Assembly: GCA_945957395.1 (NCBI GenBank)
Contig: CAMFKE010000002.1
Location: 248,001-312,000 of the forward strand
Reading direction: 5' to 3'
Length of the DNA stretch: 64,000 nucleotides
Origin: an uncultured Opitutia bacterium
Lineage (GTDB): Bacteria > Verrucomicrobiota > Verrucomicrobiia > Opitutales > UBA953
Of this stretch, positions 10,805 to 18,709 are shown piece after piece (position 1 is the stretch's first letter; each line of letters begins with the position of its first letter). Position numbers and translations under genes: made by a program. The notes beneath the pieces are model-generated. The model searched no databases. It was not told the origin of the DNA and saw only the letters and a program-made list of their open reading frames with translations.

Positions 10805-11038
10805 GGGGCGCGCACGCTGCCCGCGGTAGGGGCGGCTGTCCACCCCGAGGGCCGCTCGGCCCCGGCGTATGAATGAGGCTTATCCGCATCATAAAAAAGT
10901 CGGCTGCGCAGAGAAATCCCGCGCGCGGACGGCGCACGACGCGAGGCGGCCCAATCCTTTGTAAATTTCGGCAGGTCCCGCGCGCGGGGCGCCGGCGCTG
11001 TTGCCGAAAGCGCAGCGGGATGAGAGACCACGCCGCCT

Positions 11039-11680
11039 ATGAAACGCCCATCCGCCCCCCTATCCTCCGGTCTTCTCTGCCTCGCCGCCGCCGCGGCAAC
11101 GGCCCTGTGCCCCGCCTCCCTGCAGGCCAAGGAGGCCGACGGCGCCTGGATCGAGGTGGGCCCGGCCTACGCCTGGCTGGAGACCGGCCCGGCCCGCACG
11201 GAGCTCGCCGGGGTGCACGTCGGCGCCCAGACCGACCTGGCCACGCTGGCGATGTTCGAACTGTCGGCGCGCGCCGGATACACCTACCTGGAATCGGTCG
11301 AGGCCGGCGCGCTGCACCGCCACGCCGGCGGGGCCGACCTGCTGCTGTCCGGCTCGCTGCTGGGCATCCTCACCCCGTACGCCGGCCTCGGCGTCGGCGT
11401 CGTGCAATCCAACGGCCTCGCTTACACCGGCACCGAGGATGCGCAGGCGGGCGGCACGGTGGAGGCCGGACTCGGCATCACCGTCGTGCCGGCGCTGCTC
11501 CAACTGACCCCCTCGGTGCGCTACTTCCGCGCCGACAAGCTGGAGACGGCCACCTACTCGCTCGACGCCCAACTGCACCTGTCGTTCCTCGGCGTCGGCG
11601 TTCGCGGCGAATACGAGGACAACCTCTCCCGCGACGGCAACCTCACCACCGTCATGGCCTACGCCACCCTGAGATTCTGA
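11039..11680 (+). CDS. Small outer-membrane beta-barrel protein, function unknown
   Basis: A 213-residue exported protein. Residues 1-30 are a classical signal peptide ending near LQAKEADG. The rest alternates hydrophobic and polar residues in about eight short strands (for example AYAWLETG, ARAGYTYLES, PYAGLGVGVVQ, TPSVRYFRAD, HLSFLGVGVRGEY) and ends in Phe (MAYATLRF), the C-terminal signal recognised by the BAM complex. This is the shape of an 8-stranded OmpA-like or OmpW-like barrel, but no specific family could be named. It is transcribed alone, divergent from trpB with about 235 bases between the starts, and followed by a strong terminator. Confidence 0.75.
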   Translation: MKRPSAPLSSGLLCLAAAAATALCPASLQAKEADGAWIEVGPAYAWLETGPARTELAGVHVGAQTDLATLAMFELSARAGYTYLESVEAGALHRHAGGADLLLSGSLLGILTPYAGLGVGVVQSNGLAYTGTEDAQAGGTVEAGLGITVVPALLQLTPSVRYFRADKLETATYSLDAQLHLSFLGVGVRGEYEDNLSRDGNLTTVMAYATLRF

Positions 11681-11708
11681 CCGCACCGCCCCCTCGCCGA
11701 AAAACAGC

Positions 11709-11746
11709 AAGGCCGCCCGGAGAGAATCCGGGCGGCCTTCTTGTTG
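11709..11746. terminator. Bidirectional terminator between the barrel gene and ftsK
   Basis: Perfect 12-bp stem AAGGCCGCCCGG (11709-11720) and CCGGGCGGCCTT (11728-11739), followed by CTTGTTGTT on the plus side and TGCTGTTTTT on the minus side, between two convergent genes. Confidence 0.88.
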
Positions 11747-11821
11747 TTCGGGAAGCGGGCGGGCCGCCCGCGCTCACGGCGGAGGGCACGCCGTTAGAAG
11801 TTCCGCGTTCCGAGTTTGGCT

Positions 11822-14680
11822 TCAGACCTCGCGGAGGATTTCGCGGGGGGAGGAGCCGTTTTCGGGGCCGACATAGCCGCGCTCCTGGAGGATGTCCATG
11901 ATGCGCGCGGCGCGGTTGTAGCCGATGGAGAGACGGCGCTGGAGCATGGAGGTGGAGGCGCGCTTGGTGCTGCGGATGATGTCCCAGGACTTTTGGATCA
12001 TGGGGTCGTCGTCATCGTCGCCGGTACCTTCGGTGGGGGTCTTGTCGTCATCGGAGTCCTCCATGGCGGCGAGCTCGATGGCCTCCTGCACATCGTCGGC
12101 AAATTCGGGGTCGCCGTTCTGGGCGTTGATGTAGTCGACGAGGCCGGAGATTTCCTCCTCGGAGACATAGGCGCCCTGGGCGCGCACGAGGGCGGCGGCG
12201 CCGGGGGGGATGAAGAGCATGTCGCCCTTGCCGATGAGGGTCTCGGCGCCCTTGCAGTCGAGGATGGTGCGCGAGTCGACGGAGGAGGTGACCTTGAAGG
12301 CGATGCGGCAGGGCAGGTTGGCCTTGATGACGCCGGTGATGACATTCACCGAGGGGCGCTGGGTGGCCAGAATGAGGTGGATGCCGGCGGCGCGGGCGAG
12401 CTGGGCGAGGCGGGCGATGCCGGTCTCGATGTCGGCGGGGGCGACCATCATCAGGTCGGCGAGCTCGTCGATGATGCAGACGATGTAGGGGAGCTTCTTT
12501 TCGGGAATCTCCAGCACGCCATCGTCGCGCGCGACGGAGACGGCCTCGCGTGCGGCCTGGCGCTCCTCGGGGGAGAGGGAGAGGTCGAGCTGGGAGGCCT
12601 TGGCGGCGGCGTCCTTGTCCTTGGATATCTTGGCGTTGAAGCCGGCGATGTTCTTCACGCCCGAGGCGGCGAACACGCGGTAGCGGCGCTCCATCTCGGA
12701 GATGAGCCACTTGAGGGCGCCCGGGACCTTTTTGCACTCGGTCACCACGGGGATGAGCATGTGCGGGAGCTTGTTGTAGATCTGCATCTCCACGACCTTG
12801 GGGTCGACCATGATGAAGCGCAGGTCGTCGGGGCTGGCGTGGTAGAGGAGCGAGCCGATGATGCCGTTGATGCACACGGACTTGCCGGAGCCGGTGGAGC
12901 CGGCGATGAGGGCGTGCGGCATCTTCGCGAGGTCGGCGACGATGGGCTTGCCGGTCACATCCTTGCCCAGGACGACGGGGATGTCGCACTTGTTGTCGTC
13001 CCACACCTTGGACTCGATGATCTCGCGCAGGCAGACGGGCTTGGGGCGGCGGTTGGGGACCTCGACGCCGACGGTGCCCTTGCCGGGCACGGGGGCGAGC
13101 ACGCGCACGGACTCGGCCTTGAGGTTCATGGCGAGGTTGTTGGCCAGTCCGGCGATCTTCTCGACGCGCACGCCGGGGGCGGGAAGTACCTCGTAGCGCG
13201 TGATGACGGGACCGGACTGCACATCGCCCATCTGCACCTTGATCTTGAACTCGCCGAGGGTGCGCACGAGCGCCTCGGCGCGTTCCTCGTAGTTCTCGGC
13301 GGGGCCGGCGGCGGCGGCGGGCGGCTCGTTGAGGAGGGTGACGGGCGGGAAGCGGTAGTCGCCGCGCAGCTTGGGCGTGAGCGAGCCGGCCACTTTCTCG
13401 ACCTGTTCGGCCTCGACGATGGTGAGCTTGCCGGAGGCGGTCTGCGGCACCGCCAGCGGGGAGGCGGGCAGAACGGCGCGGGGGGCCGGCGGGCTGGAGG
13501 GCGTGTCGGCCACGGGCTTGGCGTCCACAATCGGCGCGCCGCCCACAGCGGGCAGCGCGGCGATCTCGCCGTCGGCGGCGGTCATGGGGCCGGGACGGGG
13601 GGAGGCAGCAGGCTCCATGACGCCGAACACGGGACGCGTGGAGGCGGCGGCGGGGGCGGAAAGCGGGGCGGTGCCGGCGCGGGCGGCGGGCTCGCCGAAC
13701 TCGTCGCTGCCGGAGGCGGCCTCGTCGTCGGCGACTTCGGAGGAAGCGGGGGCCTCGAGGGAGTCGGATTCGGGGGCTTCGTCGGAGAGAGGCGCGCCCA
13801 CCTCGTCCACGGCGGCGGCGGTGGAGTCGGAGGAGCCGGCCAGGGCGGCCGCGGAGGCGGCCTTCTCCTTCTTGGAGGACTTAGCGGCGGGCTTGTCGGT
13901 CTTTTCCAGAACGACGGCGCCGCCCTTGGCCTTGGCCTCGGCGATCTTCTTGCGGGCCTCGGCGAGCGCCTCGGCCTGCTTGCGACGCACCTCGAGCATG
14001 GCCTCGCGGCGGATGCGGCGCTCCTCGCGCATGTTTTCAAGGCGGGCGCGCAGGGCGTTCATGAGGTCGGTGACGACCACGCGGGGATCCTCCACGAAAA
14101 CGCCGCAAAGCGAGATGCCGTAGACGAGGCTGAAGGCGATGCCGGTGCCGGTTCGACCGAGCAGGTCGCCGAAGATTTTCTCGTAAAGGAAGCGGCCGAT
14201 GCCGCCGCCGATGCCGGAGGGCGAAAGCCGGTCGGCGCCCCACTCCGCGACCGTTTGCAACTGGTGCAGCAGCACGGTGGCGGAGAGGAAGGTGAGCGTG
14301 AGAAACACGGTCTTCCACGGGAAAATGGTGTGCGCGCGGTGAAACAGCGCGTAGAGGCCGAACACGCCCAGTCCGAACGGCAGGAAGAACGCCGCCCACC
14401 CGGCGCCGTTGAGCGCCAGCACGGCGAAGGTGGCGCCGACCATGCCCAGCGAATTCGCCTCGGTGCGGGCCGAGTTGAGCTGGAACCGGCTGAGCGCGCC
14501 CTGCTCGAAGAGGAAGGGCTGAAGCGGGGAGTAGTCGACCAGCGCGAGAAACGCGCAGAAGGCGGCCAGGAAGAGCCCGAGCGCGAGCAGCGGACGCGAG
14601 TCGCTGCGGCGCGGCGCAAACATCGTCATCTCCTCGGCGGGTTTGGGCGCTTCAAGTCGCCCGTACTGTTTGGCGGACAT
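11822..14680 (-). CDS. ftsK: DNA translocase FtsK/SpoIIIE
   Basis: A 952-residue divisome protein that pumps chromosome ends through the septum. Four hydrophobic segments lie in the first 185 residues; a charged and Pro/Ala-rich linker (about 190-470) follows. The motor begins with the FtsK alpha domain and has Walker A in AGSTGSGKSVCINGI near residue 592 and Walker B in YIVCIIDELADLMM near 735, followed by HLILATQRPSVNVITGVIKAN. The last 65 residues form the winged-helix gamma domain (SMLQRRLSIGYNRAARIMD) that reads KOPS sites. The ATG at 14680 follows a leader without Shine-Dalgarno sequence. It is convergent with the barrel gene and divergent from prfA. Confidence 0.95.
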   Translation of the reverse strand: MSAKQYGRLEAPKPAEEMTMFAPRRSDSRPLLALGLFLAAFCAFLALVDYSPLQPFLFEQGALSRFQLNSARTEANSLGMVGATFAVLALNGAGWAAFFLPFGLGVFGLYALFHRAHTIFPWKTVFLTLTFLSATVLLHQLQTVAEWGADRLSPSGIGGGIGRFLYEKIFGDLLGRTGTGIAFSLVYGISLCGVFVEDPRVVVTDLMNALRARLENMREERRIRREAMLEVRRKQAEALAEARKKIAEAKAKGGAVVLEKTDKPAAKSSKKEKAASAAALAGSSDSTAAAVDEVGAPLSDEAPESDSLEAPASSEVADDEAASGSDEFGEPAARAGTAPLSAPAAASTRPVFGVMEPAASPRPGPMTAADGEIAALPAVGGAPIVDAKPVADTPSSPPAPRAVLPASPLAVPQTASGKLTIVEAEQVEKVAGSLTPKLRGDYRFPPVTLLNEPPAAAAGPAENYEERAEALVRTLGEFKIKVQMGDVQSGPVITRYEVLPAPGVRVEKIAGLANNLAMNLKAESVRVLAPVPGKGTVGVEVPNRRPKPVCLREIIESKVWDDNKCDIPVVLGKDVTGKPIVADLAKMPHALIAGSTGSGKSVCINGIIGSLLYHASPDDLRFIMVDPKVVEMQIYNKLPHMLIPVVTECKKVPGALKWLISEMERRYRVFAASGVKNIAGFNAKISKDKDAAAKASQLDLSLSPEERQAAREAVSVARDDGVLEIPEKKLPYIVCIIDELADLMMVAPADIETGIARLAQLARAAGIHLILATQRPSVNVITGVIKANLPCRIAFKVTSSVDSRTILDCKGAETLIGKGDMLFIPPGAAALVRAQGAYVSEEEISGLVDYINAQNGDPEFADDVQEAIELAAMEDSDDDKTPTEGTGDDDDDPMIQKSWDIIRSTKRASTSMLQRRLSIGYNRAARIMDILQERGYVGPENGSSPREILREV

Positions 14681-14857
14681 TTTTCAGGAAAAGAGGCTTC
14701 GGGAAAAGGTTGGGCAGCCTCGACTGCGGCCTCGGGAAAGGCTTGCGGCGGGCCGGGGTTGAACCATGCAGACAAACCCCTTTGCGCCGGCGCGCCAGCC
14801 CGTTTACCGGCCCGAGGGCTCCTTTTTTCAAAGCCCCGCATCCTCCCTCGCCTCTTC

Positions 14858-15964
14858 ATGGACGGACTCCCCGACATCACCCCCTTCCGCCGCCGCCTCG
14901 CCGAACTCGAACAGGCCATGTCCTCGTCCGACTTCTACTCCGACCGGCGCAAGTCCGCCGAACTCTCCGGCGAGGCCAACCGCTGCCGCTCCATCGTGAA
15001 CACCACCGAGCGCCTCGAGTCGCTTCGCAGGAGCATCGCGGAGAACGAGGAGCTGGCGAACGACCCCGACCTGGGCGAACTGGCCCGCGAGGAGCTGCCC
15101 GCCCTGCGCGCCGAGGCCGAGGCCGCCCGTGAAACGCTGCTGCGCGCCATGGTGCCCCCGGAACCCGAGGACTCGCGCAACACCATCATCGAAATCCGCG
15201 GCGGCACCGGCGGCGACGAGGCCGGCCTCTTCGCACGCGACCTGTGCGGCATGTACTGCCGATACGCCGAAAACCGCGGCTGGAAGTGGGAGATGCTCGG
15301 CGGCAGCGAGACCGATGTGGGCGGCTACAAGGAAGTCTCCGTGCTCATCACCGGCACCGACGTGTACAAGGTCCTCAAATACGAGGCCGGCGTACACCGC
15401 GTGCAGCGCGTGCCCAAGACCGAGACCCAGGGCCGCATCCACACCTCCACCGCCACAGTGGCCGTGCTCCCCGAGGCCGAGGAGGTCGATGTGAAGCTCA
15501 ACCCCGCCGAAATCGAGGAGACCGTGGCGCGCGCCGGCGGCGCCGGCGGCCAGCACGTGAACAAGACGGAATCGGCCGTGCAGCTCATCCACAAGCCCAC
15601 CGGCGTGATGGTCTACTGCGCCGACGAGCGCTCCCAGCACAAGAACCGCGCCAAGGCCTACAAGGTCCTCCTGTCCCGTCTCTACGAGCGCAAGCGCGCC
15701 GAGGAGGCCGCCGCCTACGCCGCCGAGCGCAAGTCGCAGGTGGGCACCGGCGACCGCTCCGAGCGCATCCGCACCTACAACTTCCCGCAGGACCGCATCA
15801 CCGACCACCGCATCGGATTCACCCGCCACGGCATGCCCGCCCTCCTCGCCGGCGACTTCCAGGACCTGCTCGACGCCCTCGCCGAGAACGACCTGCGCCG
15901 GCGCCTCGCCGCCCTCGGACTGGCCGACGCGCCCGACGCGGTGGCCGACGACAGCGCCGACTGA
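14858..15964 (+). CDS. prfA: Peptide chain release factor 1
   Basis: A 368-residue class I release factor that reads UAA and UAG and triggers peptide release. The catalytic GGQ motif is in AGGAGGQHVNKTESAV near residue 231. The N-terminal helical domain, IIEIRGGTGGDEAGLFA, and the closing RIRTYNFPQDRITDHRIGFT block are standard for RF1. The reading frame is open far upstream antisense to ftsK, but similarity starts at the ATG at 14858. The length matches RF1 rather than RF2 and no programmed frameshift is seen. Confidence 0.95.
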   Translation: MDGLPDITPFRRRLAELEQAMSSSDFYSDRRKSAELSGEANRCRSIVNTTERLESLRRSIAENEELANDPDLGELAREELPALRAEAEAARETLLRAMVPPEPEDSRNTIIEIRGGTGGDEAGLFARDLCGMYCRYAENRGWKWEMLGGSETDVGGYKEVSVLITGTDVYKVLKYEAGVHRVQRVPKTETQGRIHTSTATVAVLPEAEEVDVKLNPAEIEETVARAGGAGGQHVNKTESAVQLIHKPTGVMVYCADERSQHKNRAKAYKVLLSRLYERKRAEEAAAYAAERKSQVGTGDRSERIRTYNFPQDRITDHRIGFTRHGMPALLAGDFQDLLDALAENDLRRRLAALGLADAPDAVADDSAD

Positions 15965-16118
15965 CCCGCCCGGCGTACACCCTCGCCCCCACGGCGCAAA
16001 GCAGTCCCGGCGCGCCCGGGCGGGAGACTTGGGTCTTGCCCCGATTCCCCGCCGATTCATACTTCTGAAAGCAGGCGTGCGCCCGGCACGCGCCCCCACC
16101 CCACGGCATCCCATTCCC

Positions 16119-18182
16119 ATGACCCAATTCCGATCCTCGATGTCTCCCGAAGAGCAGCGGGAATTTTTGACCCACACGCGCCTGTTCCTCTCCAAGGACA
16201 TTAAGCGAACCCTTTGGAGCAAGGAGGTCTATGTCCTCAAGCACACGCCCACGGCCAGATATCTCCATATCTCCTCCGATGAGCTGTTCGTGCTCGGGTG
16301 CTTCGGCCGCGGATCCACCGTCGCCGAGCTCGTGCCGCACCTGATCATGAACAGGCGCTGCCCTCCCCTTCGCGACCTCTACGAACTCATCCTGCAGGCC
16401 CGCGACGCCAACATCCTCAACGAACACCGCGACGAGGAGTTCGCGCCCAACTACCCGCCCCGCTGGTGGCCCTCCGTCGACCGCGAGGCCGCACAGGCGG
16501 TGTGGTGGCTGTCCTTCTTCGCCGGCATCGTCGCCTTCTTCCTCTGGCACAAGCCCTACGGCGGCGTCTCCGACGCCATCGGCATGGCCTGGTGGGGCTA
16601 CCCGGTCATGTGGCTGCTTCTGGCGTCCTGCGCCTCGCTGGGCAGTCTGCTCGCCTCCGCCTATGTGCATCGTATCGGCGGCGAAGTGCAGCGCCCCACG
16701 CTCCTTTGGAGAACCCTTCTGCCCAGAATCAGTTGCGATTGGAGCGACTGCGTCATGGGCGGCCCCGAGGCGGCCGTGACGGTGGCCAAACTGCGCATCA
16801 TCCCGTTCCTGCTTCTCGCCGGCCTCTGCGCCGCCGTGCCCGGCATGCATGATTGGGCGGCGATCGCCATGCTCGGCCTGCTCTGGCGCATCGCCCCCTT
16901 CCCCGGCGGCCCCGCGGCCCAGTGGATGGAGGCGCGCCACCGTGAGCCGCTGCTCTCGGTGGTTCGCGGAAGTTTCTTCTACCACACGCCCAAGTCCTTC
17001 TCCTGCAAGATTCTCGCTGAAATGCGCGCCACCCAGTGGCCGTATGCCATCTGGCAGGGCGTCTATTCGGCGTTCTGGACCGTCCTGTGCATCTGGTTCT
17101 CCGCCACCCTCGTGACCGGCTTCTGGCTGGACGCCCTGCGCGAACAATCGGGCAAGGCCGCCGCCAAGGCGATGGTGGCGCCGACCGACATCATCCAGGA
17201 AATCTTCTCCGCCGACTCCCTCGAACTGCTCCAAGTGTTCAGCATGGGCGCGGCCGTCCTGGCCGCCACGCTCCTCGGCGTGCTCGTCTTCGCCTGGTTC
17301 AAAGTCAGGCGCGAGGAAGCCGCGTTCGGCCACACCGCCCAGCCCCACCCCGAAGGCAAGGCCGGCGGCGTGCTCGACACCTTCGACGAAAGCCTGCTCT
17401 TCCGTGAACTGCCCGTCGAGGTGCGCACCGAACTCGCCGCCCTCGCTCGCACCGTCAGCGTGCCCGCCGGCACCAATGTGGTGGGCCTCGGCGAACGCGG
17501 CGAAGACCTTTACATCGTACAATCCGGCGAGTTCGACATCGTCGGCCGCCGCACCAAGGGCGGAGAAAGTGTCATCGCGAGACTGCACCGGGGCGACGCC
17601 TTCGGCGAACTCTCGTTCTTTGGCGACCTATTCAGATCGCAGAACCTCAGAGCCAAGGGCCCCGGAACGCTCATCGCGCTCTCCGCACCCGACCTTGAGC
17701 AGACGCTGAAGCGCCACCTGAGCATCCCGGCCATCGAGGAGATCGTGCAGAAGCGCACCTTCATGCGCCGCATACCGCTCTCCGCCGGATGGGAACCGCA
17801 CTCCGTGGCGAAATTCGCCAAGTGCGCGCGATTCGAAAGCATGAAGGAAGGACAGATCATCATCGGAACGGGCCGCGAAAACCGGTTCTTCTACCTCGTC
17901 CATTCCGGCGACCTGGAAATCCGTCAGCGCGGCCGCAGGCGCGGCACCGTACGAGGCGGCGAGTTCTTCGGGGAAATCTCACTCATGCTCAACAACCTCG
18001 CCACCGCCGATGTCATCGCGGTCGAACCCAGCCGATGCCTGGTGCTTCAAAAATCGGACTTCCTCTCGCTCATGGGTCAGGACATCGAGCTGGCGCTTCA
18101 GATGGAACACATCGCCTCGCGGCGCCTCGGCCGCCCGGTCTTCCCCTTCCAAGGTTCCTCCATCGAAGCCATCGCCAACTGA
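16119..18182 (+). CDS. Membrane protein with PqqD-like start, degenerate M50-like core and two cyclic-nucleotide-binding domains
   Basis: A 687-residue protein. Residues 30-105 resemble the PqqD-like module in front of some M50 metalloproteases (LHISSDELFVLGCFGRGSTVAEL). Residues 125-395 hold about six membrane segments whose order recalls the YydH-type M50 peptidase: YVHRIGGEV after a helix, LPRISCDWSD, and LLWRIAPFPGGPAAQW where active relatives have NPLLRFDGYY. The zinc motif HEXXH is absent. Two cNMP-binding domains follow (about 425-545 and 550-665) with cassette motifs GDAFGELSFF and GEFFGEISLML. The first keeps a downstream Arg (FRSQN); the second reads LATADV where Arg is expected. 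The M50 relationship is inference from motif order; the cNMP domains are firm. Next gene starts 19 bases downstream, so they are probably co-transcribed. Confidence 0.78.
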   Translation: MTQFRSSMSPEEQREFLTHTRLFLSKDIKRTLWSKEVYVLKHTPTARYLHISSDELFVLGCFGRGSTVAELVPHLIMNRRCPPLRDLYELILQARDANILNEHRDEEFAPNYPPRWWPSVDREAAQAVWWLSFFAGIVAFFLWHKPYGGVSDAIGMAWWGYPVMWLLLASCASLGSLLASAYVHRIGGEVQRPTLLWRTLLPRISCDWSDCVMGGPEAAVTVAKLRIIPFLLLAGLCAAVPGMHDWAAIAMLGLLWRIAPFPGGPAAQWMEARHREPLLSVVRGSFFYHTPKSFSCKILAEMRATQWPYAIWQGVYSAFWTVLCIWFSATLVTGFWLDALREQSGKAAAKAMVAPTDIIQEIFSADSLELLQVFSMGAAVLAATLLGVLVFAWFKVRREEAAFGHTAQPHPEGKAGGVLDTFDESLLFRELPVEVRTELAALARTVSVPAGTNVVGLGERGEDLYIVQSGEFDIVGRRTKGGESVIARLHRGDAFGELSFFGDLFRSQNLRAKGPGTLIALSAPDLEQTLKRHLSIPAIEEIVQKRTFMRRIPLSAGWEPHSVAKFAKCARFESMKEGQIIIGTGRENRFFYLVHSGDLEIRQRGRRRGTVRGGEFFGEISLMLNNLATADVIAVEPSRCLVLQKSDFLSLMGQDIELALQMEHIASRRLGRPVFPFQGSSIEAIAN

Positions 18183-18201
18183 CGCACCCACAAGCCTCCG
18201 C

Positions 18202-18606
18202 ATGCTCCCGGGAAAAGATTTCGAATACGAACGCCGCGTGGCGGTGGCCGACACCGACATGGTCGGCATCGCCCACTTCACCGCCTACCTGCGCTGGGTC
18301 GAGGAGGCCGAGAACGCCTTTTACCGCGCCGCGGGCATACCCTTCCTGGGTTCCGAACCGGACGGTTCCATCCTCGGATGGCCGCGGGTCTCGCTCAATG
18401 TCGAGTACCTCGGCCCGGTGCACTTCGACGACCAAGTGATTGTGGCGCTCTCCATTGTTCGCGACGGGCGCAGTTCCAGGGAGTGGAAATTCGACATCCG
18501 CCGCGCGGGCGCCGAGGCCGCGCCGGTGGCTCGCGGCACGATGAAAACCGTGAGGGCCGCCATCTCACGCGAGGGCAAAATAGCCTCGCGACCCATTCAA
18601 GGCTGA
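18202..18606 (+). CDS. Acyl-CoA thioesterase, 4HBT/YbgC family hot-dog protein
   Basis: A 134-residue single hot-dog domain. The motif VADTDMVGIAHFTAYLRWVEEAENAF matches the YbgC/4-hydroxybenzoyl-CoA thioesterase active site, with the catalytic Asp in DTDMVG. The second half gives the expected strands (VSLNVEYLGPVHFDDQVIVAL, then REWKFDIRRAG). Such enzymes hydrolyse acyl-CoA or acyl-ACP thioesters; in many bacteria one is linked to the Tol-Pal system, but no tol genes are present here. It follows the cyclic-nucleotide-binding protein by 19 bases and is closed by a terminator, suggesting a two-gene operon. The substrate cannot be predicted. Confidence 0.88.
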   Translation: MLPGKDFEYERRVAVADTDMVGIAHFTAYLRWVEEAENAFYRAAGIPFLGSEPDGSILGWPRVSLNVEYLGPVHFDDQVIVALSIVRDGRSSREWKFDIRRAGAEAAPVARGTMKTVRAAISREGKIASRPIQG

Positions 18607-18623
18607 CAGCCTTCGGCGACGAC

Positions 18624-18650
18624 AAGCCGGCCCCCGGGCCGGCTTTTTTG
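18624..18650 (+). terminator. Terminator after the thioesterase gene
   Basis: Perfect 10-bp stem AAGCCGGCCC (18624-18633) and GGGCCGGCTT (18636-18645) running directly into TTTT, a strong intrinsic terminator. Confidence 0.9.
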
Positions 18651-18709
18651 CGCGCGGCGCCGGGCGCGTTCGGCTTGCGCCGAACCAGCGACTCCCCGAG
18701 TTTGCGCGC

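Noticed and set aside
11816-14857. Long plus-strand open frame in front of prfA, opposite ftsK
   Set aside because: Gly/Val/His-rich antisense translation of ftsK; only the prfA part from 14858 has similarity.
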